Counted from the first letter of the stretch, positions 9,571 to 18,431 are shown. The stretch: 64,000 nt of DNA from Pseudopedobacter sp035496935 (GCA_035496935.1 DATJED010000020.1:62001-126000); one strand, 5' to 3'. Numbers and translations: made by a program. Notes: generated by a model from the letters alone, not told the origin.

Positions 9571-10062
9571 ATGGGAAAAAAGAAAGCCATATTTTTAGAT
9601 AGAGACGGTGTAATAAATAAAGAACTGGGAGATTATGTATGTAGGTTTGAAGATTTTGAAATTCTGCCTCATAATTACAAAACATTAAAGGAGTTGCAAG
9701 ATAGAGGTTACTTAATTTTAGTAGCTACAAACCAAGGTGGTTTAGCTAAAGGCTGGTACACTGAGGCTATTTTAAAACAGATGCATGACCATGTTGAAGC
9801 TGATTATTTAAAACACGGAATAACGATTTCTAAATTTTATTATTGCCCTCACCACCCTAACTTTACCGGAGAATGCGATTGCCGAAAACCTAAACCCGGC
9901 ATGCTATTAAATGGCATTAAAGATTTTGATTTGGAGCCAAGCTTATGCTACTTTATTGGCGATAAATACACAGATGTTGAAGCTGCAGAAGCCGCCGGAA
10001 TGACCGGAATTAAGATTGAGATTGACCAACCATTGAGTGAGATTTTGCATTTGATTAAATAA
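9571..10062 (+). CDS. gmhB: D-glycero-D-manno-heptose 1,7-bisphosphate 7-phosphatase-type HAD phosphatase
   Basis: This is a HAD-superfamily phosphatase of the HisB-N/GmhB group. GmhB removes the 7-phosphate of heptose bisphosphate during ADP-heptose synthesis for lipopolysaccharide. HAD motif I is LDRDGVIN (residues about 8-15), motif II is VATNQGG, and motifs III/IV include RKPKPGM and IGDKYTDVEAA. The zinc loop CPHHPNFTGECDC is the Cys/His set that marks GmhB. The 163-aa length is on the short side of normal. It is a single gene. Within the family the histidinol-phosphatase role is possible, but no other his gene is adjacent. Confidence 0.85.
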   Translation: MGKKKAIFLDRDGVINKELGDYVCRFEDFEILPHNYKTLKELQDRGYLILVATNQGGLAKGWYTEAILKQMHDHVEADYLKHGITISKFYYCPHHPNFTGECDCRKPKPGMLLNGIKDFDLEPSLCYFIGDKYTDVEAAEAAGMTGIKIEIDQPLSEILHLIK

Positions 10063-10099
10063 AAAATTGACTAATTCTGTCAAAACAATTTTATTCAAA

Positions 10100-10198
10100 A
10101 TGAAAAGCTTCGGGGATATTATTAAAGAGTTAAGAGAGAACAAAAACCTCCCGCTAAGAACAGTAGCGGCTTGTAAACCTGCTGAAATCCCAAATTGA
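10100..10198 (+). pseudogene. N-terminal stub of an XRE-family HTH regulator
   Basis: A 33-codon frame begins MKSFGDIIKELRENKNLPLR and continues TVAACKPAEIPN before a stop. The first 25 residues match the start of Bacteroidota XRE (Cro/CI-type) regulators, where this segment forms helices 1 and 2 and is normally followed by the recognition helix and an ERGER-like tail. Here it is cut off after TVAA and replaced by unrelated residues. It is probably a remnant of a deleted gene, for example a controller or antitoxin. It cannot bind DNA as a complete HTH. It lies between gmhB and the convergent ypdA-like gene. Confidence 0.6.
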
Positions 10199-10219
10199 GC
10201 TGATTTAAAAAAACGAGTT

Positions 10220-11242
10220 TTAGTTTTTTCTTGATAGAATATTGTTAATTATCAAATCCGCATGGATTCTTGAGTTTTCGATAAACCAAAGGTGGGTATC
10301 CATTCCGCCACAAACAACGCCCGCCAAATAAATCCCTTGCTGGTTGGTTTCCATGGTGTCAATATTGTGTTGCGGATATCGTTTAAAATCATTGCTTAAA
10401 ACTACACCCATTTTTTGTAGAAAAGCAAAGTTCGGTTGATAACCCGTTAATGCCAAAACAAAATCATTATCTATAGTAACCTCCCCTTCTGGAGTTTTAA
10501 TAATTACCGATTTTTCTTTGATTTCTGTAAGCGCCGAGTTAAAATATGCTTTGATACTGCCTTCCTTAATTCTGTTCAAAATATCTGGACGGACCCAGTA
10601 TTTAACCCTTTTTCCTATTTCATCTGCCCTAATTACCATGGTAACATTTGCGCCTTTTCGATAACATTCTAACGCCGCGTCTACAGACGAATTGCTGGCG
10701 CCAACAACCACAACATTTTGCATCGCAAAAAAGTGTGGGTCATTATAATAGTGATTCACTTTTGGCAGGTTTTCGCCTGGGATATTCAACAAAGCTGGAA
10801 TATCATAAAAACCTGTCGCAATGATTACGTTTTCACACTCGTAATGATTTTTTGACGTACTTACCTTAAACCGAGAAGATTCTTCGCCTTTTACTACTTC
10901 CTCCACAGCCTCAAAAAGATGGATATTAAGTGCAAATTTATTAGCTACTCTCCTGTAATATTCCAAAGCCTCTGCCCTGGTAGGTTTCGGATTGTTTGAT
11001 ACAAACGGCACACTGCCAATTTCCAGCTTTTCTGAAGTTGAAAAAAAGGTCATATTTTGGGGATAATTGTAAAGCGAATTAACCAAACATCCTTTTTCAA
11101 TAATTAAATGAGTTAAACCAGCTTCTTGAGCTTTAATTGCACAGGCCAAACCAATTGGACCGGCGCCAATTATCAAAATATCGAAATAACTTGTAGTGAT
11201 AGTTTCTGTATTGCTCAAGGTTAATTTATTAGCTATAAACAA
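10220..11242 (-). CDS. ypdA: YpdA-family FAD/NADPH disulfide reductase (putative bacillithiol disulfide reductase)
   Basis: This 340-aa flavoprotein has an N-terminal FAD motif ILIIGAGPIGLACA (about residues 22-35) and an internal NADPH motif VVVVGASNSSVDAALE (about 172-187). It shows the YpdA signature segments EKGCLVNSLYNYP and MTFFSTSEKLEIG. YpdA in Firmicutes reduces oxidised bacillithiol. Whether this organism makes bacillithiol cannot be seen here. The annotated ATG adds about 20 residues before the core strand, and no later Met offers a better start. It is the last gene of the ccmE-to-ypdA run, 34 bases after iscX. Confidence 0.85.
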   Translation of the reverse strand: MFIANKLTLSNTETITTSYFDILIIGAGPIGLACAIKAQEAGLTHLIIEKGCLVNSLYNYPQNMTFFSTSEKLEIGSVPFVSNNPKPTRAEALEYYRRVANKFALNIHLFEAVEEVVKGEESSRFKVSTSKNHYECENVIIATGFYDIPALLNIPGENLPKVNHYYNDPHFFAMQNVVVVGASNSSVDAALECYRKGANVTMVIRADEIGKRVKYWVRPDILNRIKEGSIKAYFNSALTEIKEKSVIIKTPEGEVTIDNDFVLALTGYQPNFAFLQKMGVVLSNDFKRYPQHNIDTMETNQQGIYLAGVVCGGMDTHLWFIENSRIHADLIINNILSRKN

Positions 11243-11276
11243 AAAAGGGTTCTAAAAATTAAAACCCCAATATTAT

Positions 11277-11519
11277 TTACTGATTATCTCGCCATTCGTA
11301 CACCCAACCAGATTGTATCTGCTCTAAATGTCCTTCATTGCATTCTTCTTTTGTGCCTTTAAAATTAGGAAGACTCATTACCCAATCCATCAAATCCGTA
11401 AACCTAATTCTGTAAATTTTTGATTCATCAAATTCGTCGCCAAATTTTTCATATAATCCCATGGCAATATCTTCATGGTCGCGCCAATGTATCGGCAGTG
11501 CAAATTTATCGTGGTTCAT
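11277..11519 (-). CDS. iscX: IscX (YfhJ)-like Fe-S assembly protein
   Basis: This small acidic protein of 80 aa matches the IscX family: HWRDHEDIAMGLYEKFGDEFDE, IRFTDLMDWVMSLPNF and a tail with WVYEWRDN (known family members run WTDxxEIA...RFTDLHxWV...WLDE). IscX binds IscS and acts as an iron donor or regulator of cluster assembly. It is about 14 residues longer than the E. coli protein, mainly at the N-terminus. It lies nine bases downstream of a 2Fe-2S ferredoxin, the same pairing as fdx-iscX in isc operons, although no iscS or iscU is nearby. Confidence 0.85.
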   Translation of the reverse strand: MNHDKFALPIHWRDHEDIAMGLYEKFGDEFDESKIYRIRFTDLMDWVMSLPNFKGTKEECNEGHLEQIQSGWVYEWRDNQ

Positions 11520-11528
11520 GCTTTTATT

Positions 11529-11861
11529 TTAATGTCCAAGGAATTGTGATTGATCTGGGATGGTAACTTCTAAATCGCCATCAATTAATACACATTGGCA
11601 GCCAAGTCTGGAACTTATTTTTGGATTGACCGCTCTATCAATAAAATCTTCCTCTTTATCCGAAATTTCCTGAACGTTGTCTTCGCCTTTATTTAAGTAA
11701 ATGTGGCAAGTACTACATCCGCAAACGCCACCACAATTATGCTGTAATTCTATCCCGTTATCTAAACACACATCAAGTACAGATTCGCCCACTGCAATAG
11801 GCAACTCCACACTTTCATGGTCTTTTTCCTCGAAATTTATTTTTAATTTATAAATATTCAT
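11529..11861 (-). CDS. fdx: 2Fe-2S ferredoxin (Isc-type)
   Basis: The 110-aa plant/adrenodoxin-type ferredoxin carries the cluster ligands in CGGVCGCSTC (about residues 43-52) and a fourth Cys in LGCQC near residue 88. The DQSQFLGH tail is short. It should carry single electrons for Fe-S assembly or for a partner oxidoreductase. It is followed after nine bases by iscX and preceded after 20 bases by the DUF2520 gene. The start ATG is directly before the first beta strand (IYKLKINFEEKD), so the call is secure. Confidence 0.92.
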   Translation of the reverse strand: MNIYKLKINFEEKDHESVELPIAVGESVLDVCLDNGIELQHNCGGVCGCSTCHIYLNKGEDNVQEISDKEEDFIDRAVNPKISSRLGCQCVLIDGDLEVTIPDQSQFLGH

Positions 11862-11881
11862 ACCGCCGTAAAAGTAATAAT

Positions 11882-12667
11882 TTATTTGGCTGAGCTTTCA
11901 GCCTCAACGTACTTTTTTACTATGTTTTGACTGATTAAACGATATAGTTCCTGTAGCGCGGGCTTATTTTCCAAGATTTTTAAATGCTTTGCTAATGTTT
12001 GCTCGTCATTTCTTTTTGCCGGGCCGGTTTGTACATCCTGCGGTAAATTATCAGCAATTTTGTTTACAGTTTCAAATATCAGAGGTTTAATCAAATCAAA
12101 GCTTAAAGAAGATTCCTCCAATAATTCCTGTGAAACGGTATAAAAATAATTTGTAAAATTACAGGCAAATACCGCTGATATATGAAGAAGCATCCGATCA
12201 GATGAACTGACCCTTTCTACTTTGTTGCTCAGTTTTTCAGCGAGTTTTAAGATCAGGTTTTCGGTTTCAACATCGGCGCCTTCTATACACAACGGCACAT
12301 TTTTAAAATCCAATTCAACGTTCTTGGAGAAAGTTTGTAACGGATATAAAACCGCCGTTTTTGGATGCCTACTAAGCACCGAAATATCCGTTGAACCGGA
12401 CGTATGTGCTATTATTCTGTTATTCTTCTGTGGGATTAAACTGGAAATAGGTGCGATAGCATCATCACTTACAGCAATAATTACGAGATCAACATCATCA
12501 GCAATAGTTGCAAAATCAGTTATGGAATTCGCACCGATTTTTAAAGCTAAATCTACTGCATTTTCCTCGCTTCTGCTCCAAACCTGTACAACAGGATTCC
12601 CGCTTCTGATTAAAGCTTTACTTAAATGCGTAGCAACATTGCCCGCACCCAGCATTGCTACTTTCAT
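11882..12667 (-). CDS. Rossmann-fold DUF2520 oxidoreductase-like protein
   Basis: This 261-aa protein begins with a dinucleotide-binding fold, VAMLGAGNVATHLSKAL (residues 3-19). A conserved segment VIIAVSDDAI follows, then HTSGSTDISVL. The helical C-terminal half starts around residue 130 with HISAVFACNFTNYFY. This is the two-domain layout of DUF2520 proteins, relatives of pyrroline-5-carboxylate and ketopantoate reductases. The substrate is unknown. It overlaps the ccmF stop by four bases (ATGA), implying coupled translation. The link to cytochrome c maturation is positional only. Confidence 0.85.
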   Translation of the reverse strand: MKVAMLGAGNVATHLSKALIRSGNPVVQVWSRSEENAVDLALKIGANSITDFATIADDVDLVIIAVSDDAIAPISSLIPQKNNRIIAHTSGSTDISVLSRHPKTAVLYPLQTFSKNVELDFKNVPLCIEGADVETENLILKLAEKLSNKVERVSSSDRMLLHISAVFACNFTNYFYTVSQELLEESSLSFDLIKPLIFETVNKIADNLPQDVQTGPAKRNDEQTLAKHLKILENKPALQELYRLISQNIVKKYVEAESSAK

Positions 12668-15111
12668 GCCTCTTTAACTTCCTTTGATCTTCTGAAAATT
12701 GATAAAATAAAACCAATTACCATAATGATGGTACCGCCCCAAAATAAGTTGATGTAAGGAAATTCAATAGCTTTAAGCACTATCCAGTCTTTCTTATCCT
12801 CTTTCGGTTTCTCGTAAACAGTAAGTTCCATTTTGCCTTTGTCTGGCAGTACGTTGGTAAATCTTAACTTTAATCCGGCCTCGTCAACTTTTTTACCAAA
12901 ATCAACTTTGGCATTTCCTTTAATCAAGAAAATAGGTTCGGCATTATAAACCGTTCCGTTTGCGTGTACTTCTAGGTTTAAGCCAATGGCAACATCTTTA
13001 TCTGTTAATGGAATATCATTAATTTTAGCGTTTTTATTAATGCTTTTTACCAGTATAAATCCTTGTCTAAAGCGCACTGTATCACCAGCGATAACCTCAT
13101 GCACTATCGGTTTTTGGTAATTTTCGTCATCAGAATGGCCTTCATGATCTTCGTGATGTTCTTCCTCTTTTAAAGGCACACTACTAACGTGAGTGTAGAT
13201 ATCATGAAAAATGTAATGTTTGGTATCCGGCGAAGCAATAATTTGCCTCATTTTTGCATTCTGTTGAGCGTTTGGATAAAGATTGAAGTTCTCGGTAATT
13301 TTACCTTCGTCGTTAATTACCTTATAATTCACCTTGTAATAAGTGTTCACACCTGATGTAGAATCGCCTAAATAAGTAACCGAATACTTATCCATTTTCG
13401 TAGGCTCATTTTTATATAGGATAATATTCTCGCGTGGATTGTTGTTTTTAGCGAATTCATCGCCAAAACCAATGCCTGTGTTATTTAACGAAACTACTTT
13501 ATTATTGGCCGCAGCAATTAAAGCGCCAACCAACAACATCGCAAAACCAATATGCGCTACAGCCGACCCAGAAAGTTTCCATTTACCTTTGAAAGCTTCG
13601 CTAAGTATGTTTCCGTTACATAAAATAGAGAAAATGGCAGACCAGGTTAATAAAATATACATCATATTACCGTATATTTTAACCACGTAAACTACTATAG
13701 CAGTTAATATCACAGCAACAACAAGTGAAACACCTACGCTAATAAAAAATTTGCGGATGTTTGTTTTTTTGTATTTAAGAAATTGTGAAAAACCAGAGAT
13801 ACTTGCTATCACAAACGCAAACGCAATTTGCCACTTATTGTAATGTTGGATGGCATCTGTTGGCGGGGCAATATCCGTCCCAAAGATTGCATTATATACT
13901 GGAACCGAGGTTGTTGCAAGAATTTGAATACATGAAACAAACAAAACAATTGCACCAATAAACAACCAAAATTCACGAGAATAGGTATCCTCATCCTTTT
14001 TCGTGATTGGCAAGTTTTTCCAATTCACAATAAACAACACCAACGGGATTATAAAAAACGCTGCTAAATAAATGAGCAACTGCGTATCCATTCCCATTGA
14101 GGTAAAAGCATGCACAGACGTTTCGCCTAAAATTCCGCTTCGGGTTAAAAAAGACGCATATAAAACCAGTACAAAGCTAATTACAACTAAAAACGTAGCA
14201 GTAAAATAAGAATGTCCAGAGTTTTTGTAGGCAATCATTACGTGAACACCGGCAATTAACGTTAACCACGGAATAATTGAAGCGTTCTCTACCGGATCCC
14301 AAGCCCAAAAACCTCCGAAATTTAGCGCTTCATAAGCCCAAAAAGAGCCCATGATAATTCCAGTACCTAAAATCATTACCGCAAAAAGTGCCCAAGGCAA
14401 TGCCGGTTTAATCCAATCGGCATATCTTTTTTGCCACAAGCCCGCAACGGCGTAAGCAAACGGAACAATCATAGATGCAAACCCTAAAAATAAGGTTGGC
14501 GGATGTATAACCATCCAGTAATTTTGTAATAATGGATTTAAGCCGTTTCCATCCTGAATTAGCGAAAGATAATCTGGTCTGGAGAAGATAGGCGCTTCCA
14601 TTGCTTCCCTAAGCAATACAAATGGTGAAGAACCTATTTTAGCGCCTAAAATTTCGACGCCTAAAATCATGGTTGTTAAAAACACCTGCGAAAGCGAAAT
14701 AACAGTCATTACACTGTTTTCCCAACTTTTGGCTTTAAAAATAACGATACTACCTAATACGCCTTGCCAAAAAGCCCATAACCAAAAACTTCCCTCCTGG
14801 CCTTCCCAAAAGCAGGAAATGATATAAAACACAGGTAACGTTCTGGAAGAATGCGCCCAAGCGTAATGGTACTCAAAAAGGTGATTGTAAATGATATAGA
14901 ATAAGCAAGCGCCAGCACCTACAACAGCTAAAAGATTAAGACGGTAAGCTATCCGTCCAATTTTTTGCCAAGATAAATCTAGCTTGTCTTTAGCGGTGGT
15001 CGCAAAAAAATAACTGATTAATGCTAATACCGATGCACCGATAGAAAGGACAATAAAAAACTGACCGAGCTTTCCCGGCAACAGGTGTTCACCTGTAAAT
15101 TGTATATCCAT
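12664..15111 (-). CDS. ccmF: Cytochrome c biogenesis protein CcmF/CcsA-type heme lyase
   Basis: This 815-aa polytopic membrane protein is the synthetase that attaches heme to apocytochrome c. The WWD-type heme-handling motif GGFWAWDPVENAS (about residues 264-276) is followed by a helix with a conserved His (LIAGVH). Other conserved pieces are HPPTLFLGF and LTRSGILGETSVHAF. At least a dozen hydrophobic segments are visible, plus a large periplasmic part (about 540-780) with a His/Glu-rich stretch EEEHHEDHEGHSDDE. That stretch might bind metal, which is inference. It starts six bases after ccmE and shares four bases with the next gene. Confidence 0.95.
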   Translation of the reverse strand: MDIQFTGEHLLPGKLGQFFIVLSIGASVLALISYFFATTAKDKLDLSWQKIGRIAYRLNLLAVVGAGACLFYIIYNHLFEYHYAWAHSSRTLPVFYIISCFWEGQEGSFWLWAFWQGVLGSIVIFKAKSWENSVMTVISLSQVFLTTMILGVEILGAKIGSSPFVLLREAMEAPIFSRPDYLSLIQDGNGLNPLLQNYWMVIHPPTLFLGFASMIVPFAYAVAGLWQKRYADWIKPALPWALFAVMILGTGIIMGSFWAYEALNFGGFWAWDPVENASIIPWLTLIAGVHVMIAYKNSGHSYFTATFLVVISFVLVLYASFLTRSGILGETSVHAFTSMGMDTQLLIYLAAFFIIPLVLFIVNWKNLPITKKDEDTYSREFWLFIGAIVLFVSCIQILATTSVPVYNAIFGTDIAPPTDAIQHYNKWQIAFAFVIASISGFSQFLKYKKTNIRKFFISVGVSLVVAVILTAIVVYVVKIYGNMMYILLTWSAIFSILCNGNILSEAFKGKWKLSGSAVAHIGFAMLLVGALIAAANNKVVSLNNTGIGFGDEFAKNNNPRENIILYKNEPTKMDKYSVTYLGDSTSGVNTYYKVNYKVINDEGKITENFNLYPNAQQNAKMRQIIASPDTKHYIFHDIYTHVSSVPLKEEEHHEDHEGHSDDENYQKPIVHEVIAGDTVRFRQGFILVKSINKNAKINDIPLTDKDVAIGLNLEVHANGTVYNAEPIFLIKGNAKVDFGKKVDEAGLKLRFTNVLPDKGKMELTVYEKPKEDKKDWIVLKAIEFPYINLFWGGTIIMVIGFILSIFRRSKEVKEA

Positions 15112-15117
15112 TAAAAA

Positions 15118-15525
15118 TTATATTTTACCTTGAGCTGTAACTTCCTTGACCTCTATTTTATCCTGGGTGTATTTAGAAGGGCATTTCATCAGGATTTTGC
15201 TGGCATGAAATTCATCGCCTAACATTTGCCCGGTTAAAACAATCTGTTCTGAGCGTTCGAAATCCTGCGGTTTGACACCGGTAAAAATTACTTTGCAGTT
15301 TTTTCCGGCGTTGTCATTTACATAAAAAGAAAAGTAATTTGCATCCTGTTGTGGGTTATAAACCATGGCTTTTGATTTATCTAATTTACCCACTACATGA
15401 AGTTCTTTTTTGGTTTTAATAGCTTCTGAAAAAGAACCATAAGTGCTGCTATCTGCATAAGTGCTAACAATTACACCAATTGCAATGGCGATAATTATCA
15501 TCCCGATAATTGAACTTTTTTTCAT
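15118..15525 (-). CDS. ccmE: CcmE heme chaperone with CxxxY heme-binding motif
   Basis: CcmE carries heme through the periplasm to CcmF. This 135-aa protein has an N-terminal membrane anchor (residues about 5-24) followed by the OB-fold beta barrel with conserved pieces YGSFSEA, VVGKLDKSKAMVYNP and VLTGQMLGDEFHASKILMKCPSKY. In the well-studied E. coli protein heme is bound covalently by the His of HxxxY. Here that position is Cys (CPSKY), the CxxxY variant known from archaea and some anaerobes. A short C-terminal tail follows. It is first in the operon with ccmF, six bases ahead of it. Confidence 0.92.
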   Translation of the reverse strand: MKKSSIIGMIIIAIAIGVIVSTYADSSTYGSFSEAIKTKKELHVVGKLDKSKAMVYNPQQDANYFSFYVNDNAGKNCKVIFTGVKPQDFERSEQIVLTGQMLGDEFHASKILMKCPSKYTQDKIEVKEVTAQGKI

Positions 15526-15544
15526 GATTATGTATTTTAATTAG

Positions 15545-15552
15545 CAAAAGTA
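15545..15552 (-). promoter_or_regulatory. Candidate -7 promoter box for the ccmE operon
   Basis: The minus strand reads TACTTTTG, an exact TAnnTTTG match, 19 bases upstream of the ccmE ATG. No clear -33 element was found at the expected spacing. Confidence 0.45.
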
Positions 15553-15755
15553 CGAATACCAAAGTTCAACAGCTAATGATAATAAAAATGTTATCTATTA
15601 AGAAACGTTCTAAATAATACCTAGCTGTGGAAAAACATCATTGATAAAACTCGAAACAAAATGTTCAGCATCCAACAATCGGAATTCCTGTTAAGCATTA
15701 TCTATATTTAATAATTTCTGTAATTTAGGCTTTCAATAATGTTTAAAACAGCACT

Positions 15756-16466
15756 TTGCAAAACTATTTCTTAGTTATCGATACCGAAACTTCGGGCTTA
15801 CCCAAAAAGTGGGAAGTAACTTACGCCACAGAAAATAACTGGCCCCATGTTTTACAAATTGCTTGGATTATTTATGACTGTAATGGCCAGCAGATAAAGC
15901 ATGAAAATCATTACCTAAAACCAGGAAATTTCAACATTACCAAAGCGTCAACAAAAGTTCATAAACTAACTAGAGATTTTTTGCTGGAAAATGGCGAAGA
16001 CAGACTTTCAGTTTTCAAAAAGTTTGAAACCGATGTTTTAACCTATAAACCTTTGATTGTTGCCCATTTTGCCGAACTGGATTTTTGCATGGTTGGAGCC
16101 GAATATTACCGTTTAAATTTGCCCAATCCGCTTAAAAACACTCCACTTTTTTGCACTCTTAAAGCAAGCGCACCGTATGTAAAAAATCCTGCTTTTAAGT
16201 TTTTAAAGCTGAATATATTTTATAAAACCCTGTTTAAGAAACGGCCTGAGAACTTACATAATGCCTTGGTAGACGCAGAACTTACCGCCGAAATATTTTT
16301 TTATCTTTTAAAAAAAGGAGAAGTAACCGAGCAGATAATTGAAGAACAATCAAAAAATATTAAGCGCCCAAAAGCAGAATTAAATAAGTTAAGAAACCTA
16401 TATTACATTGCTTTTATTATAGTTTTGATAATATTAGTCGCCTTATATTGCTATGAAACATCATGA
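15756..16466 (+). CDS. Membrane-anchored DEDDh 3'-5' exonuclease (DnaQ-like)
   Basis: The catalytic residues of a DEDDh exonuclease are all visible: DTET (residues 9-12), HFAELD (about 108-113) and the late HNALVDAELT (His/Asp pair, about 169-178). The C-terminus adds a hydrophobic segment YIAFIIVLIILVALY (about residues 216-230), so the enzyme is probably tethered to the membrane, which is unusual for DnaQ proteins. The only in-frame start near the first motif is TTG at 15756; the nearby ATG at 15739 is out of frame. The next gene is a cNMP/CBS/DUF294 protein 60 bases downstream. Such pairs recur in other bacteria, which suggests a joint nucleotide-linked role. Confidence 0.85.
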   Translation: MQNYFLVIDTETSGLPKKWEVTYATENNWPHVLQIAWIIYDCNGQQIKHENHYLKPGNFNITKASTKVHKLTRDFLLENGEDRLSVFKKFETDVLTYKPLIVAHFAELDFCMVGAEYYRLNLPNPLKNTPLFCTLKASAPYVKNPAFKFLKLNIFYKTLFKKRPENLHNALVDAELTAEIFFYLLKKGEVTEQIIEEQSKNIKRPKAELNKLRNLYYIAFIIVLIILVALYCYETS

Positions 16467-16526
16467 TTTGGGAAAGCGCAAAGGGCAATGATTCTTCATC
16501 ACCATTAAAAAACAACAAATAAATAG

Positions 16527-18431
16527 ATGAAAAATAAATTATCCTATTTACAAGAAACCAGTCCTTTTAATCAGCTACCAGTTGATGTGTTAACCGGCGT
16601 AGCAGAAGTTTTGGAAGAAGTGTTATACACTAAAGAGAAGCTTATTTACCAGCAGGAGATTACCAAAATGAAAGGTTTGGATATGATTGTGGAAGGAGAA
16701 TATGAATCTTTTTTTTACGATAGCAACAATAACAAACGTGATGTTGAAACGCTACATCAAGGAAGCCTATTTGGCGGAATATCTGTGCTGTTAAACAGAA
16801 AAAAAGCTTTAAAATCTGTAATCGCTAAAAAAGGAACGCTAGTTTATATTTTACCGCGGAAACATTTTAGAGGTTTATGTAATGCTTACGAAAGCTTTTT
16901 CCAGTTTTTTACAGATGACTTTGGTAAGCGAATGCTGAACGAAGAGTTCGCCCATTTTTACAAAAGACCAGCTTTGTTTGAAGAAAGCTACATCGCTTCT
17001 GAGCAGCTATATTCGCGTAAAATTGAAGGAATAAGCTACCAGCCTTTGGTGAGTTGCAATTACCAGACACCCATTTTTGAATGTGCTACAAAGATGGCGC
17101 AACAAAAAACCAGTTGTCTATTTATCACTAATAATGAAGGTAAAATAATAGGTTTTGTTACCGATATTACGCTCCGTGATAAGGTAATCGCACAAAAAAT
17201 GGATGCAAACAACGCCATTGAAGCTGTAATGGACACCAAAACCCTTTCCATTTCAAAAGATGCGTATATCTACGAAGCCATTTTATTGATGTTCCGCACA
17301 AAAAGCCGTTATCTGCTGATTGAAAACAACGGAAAATTTGAAGGTTATTTAAGCCGTAACCGTTTGCTAAGCGAACAGGCGCAATCTCCTTTGGTATTTA
17401 TACAGTCGGTAAAATCTGCTTTGAATACCAAAGAACTAAGATCCAAATGGAATAAAGTGCCGAGCATTGTATCGCAATTATTAGGACGTGGCGTACACGC
17501 AGAAATTGTTAACCAAGTAATTACCACCATTGCCGATACCATCTCGAACAAAGTAATTGAAGAGGTAATTGGCGAGATTGGCGAAGCACCGGCCAAATTT
17601 GTTTTTATTGTTTTAGGGAGCGAAGGCAGAAAAGAGCAGACCTTAAAAACCGATCAGGATAACGCAATTATATATGAGGACAAGGCAAACGAACAACGGG
17701 AACTGGTACGTGAATACTTTTTAGAATTTGCTACAAGGGTTTCGGATAAATTAAATGAGATTGGTTTTGAATATTGCACTGGCGATTTTATGGCTAAAAA
17801 CCCTAAATGGACTCATTCTTTATCGCATTGGAAACGTAATTACAAAGAATGGATTGAGGATGCTTTGCCTGAAACTGCCATAAAATTCTCGACTTTTTTT
17901 GATTGCCGGGCCATTTATGGAGATTTTACAATTATTGACCAATTACGGGAATTCGTTAACGAAGAACTCAACCAGCCCATGGAAAAGTTTTTTGTTTATA
18001 TGGCCAAAAACGCATTACAGTACGAACCTCCTTTAACTTTTTTCAAAAACATTAAAACACAAAAGATTGAGGAAAAAGAAGTTTTTGATATTAAACGGGC
18101 GATGACGCCTATTGTGGATTTGGTACGCGTTTACGCTTTACAAAACAAAATTTTCCAAAAAGAAAACACCGGCGAAAGATTAAAAGCACTGAAAGAAAAA
18201 GGTGTTTTTACAGATTCACAGTTTCAGGAGCTGATGCAGTCTTACTATTACCTGATGGGGCTTCGTTTAAAACGCCAAGCCCAAAATATTATTGATAATA
18301 AAGCTGAACCGACAAACTATGTGGAGTTAAACTCGCTCACCAAAATTGAACGGGTAACTTTAATAGAAATATTTAAAACTATCGAGAATTTTCAGAATGG
18401 AATTAAAATGAAATTTATGGGAAGCCTTTGA
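16527..18431 (+). CDS. Cyclic-nucleotide-binding / CBS / DUF294 nucleotidyltransferase-like protein
   Basis: This 634-aa cytoplasmic protein has four parts. A cNMP-binding-like barrel occupies about residues 10-120 (GEYESFFYDSNN, GSLFGGISVLL). Two CBS motifs follow at about 165-290 (PIFECATKMAQQKTSCLFI, AYIYEAILLMF). The DUF294 nucleotidyltransferase domain has LGSEGRKEQTLKTDQD at about 363-378, where the G-S and D-x-D type residues of the polymerase-beta fold are kept. A helical DUF294 C-terminal domain ends the protein. The family resembles the N-terminus of GlnD (PII uridylyltransferase); its substrate is not established. It is probably co-transcribed with the exonuclease upstream. A hairpin terminator follows. 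Confidence 0.88.
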   Translation: MKNKLSYLQETSPFNQLPVDVLTGVAEVLEEVLYTKEKLIYQQEITKMKGLDMIVEGEYESFFYDSNNNKRDVETLHQGSLFGGISVLLNRKKALKSVIAKKGTLVYILPRKHFRGLCNAYESFFQFFTDDFGKRMLNEEFAHFYKRPALFEESYIASEQLYSRKIEGISYQPLVSCNYQTPIFECATKMAQQKTSCLFITNNEGKIIGFVTDITLRDKVIAQKMDANNAIEAVMDTKTLSISKDAYIYEAILLMFRTKSRYLLIENNGKFEGYLSRNRLLSEQAQSPLVFIQSVKSALNTKELRSKWNKVPSIVSQLLGRGVHAEIVNQVITTIADTISNKVIEEVIGEIGEAPAKFVFIVLGSEGRKEQTLKTDQDNAIIYEDKANEQRELVREYFLEFATRVSDKLNEIGFEYCTGDFMAKNPKWTHSLSHWKRNYKEWIEDALPETAIKFSTFFDCRAIYGDFTIIDQLREFVNEELNQPMEKFFVYMAKNALQYEPPLTFFKNIKTQKIEEKEVFDIKRAMTPIVDLVRVYALQNKIFQKENTGERLKALKEKGVFTDSQFQELMQSYYYLMGLRLKRQAQNIIDNKAEPTNYVELNSLTKIERVTLIEIFKTIENFQNGIKMKFMGSL

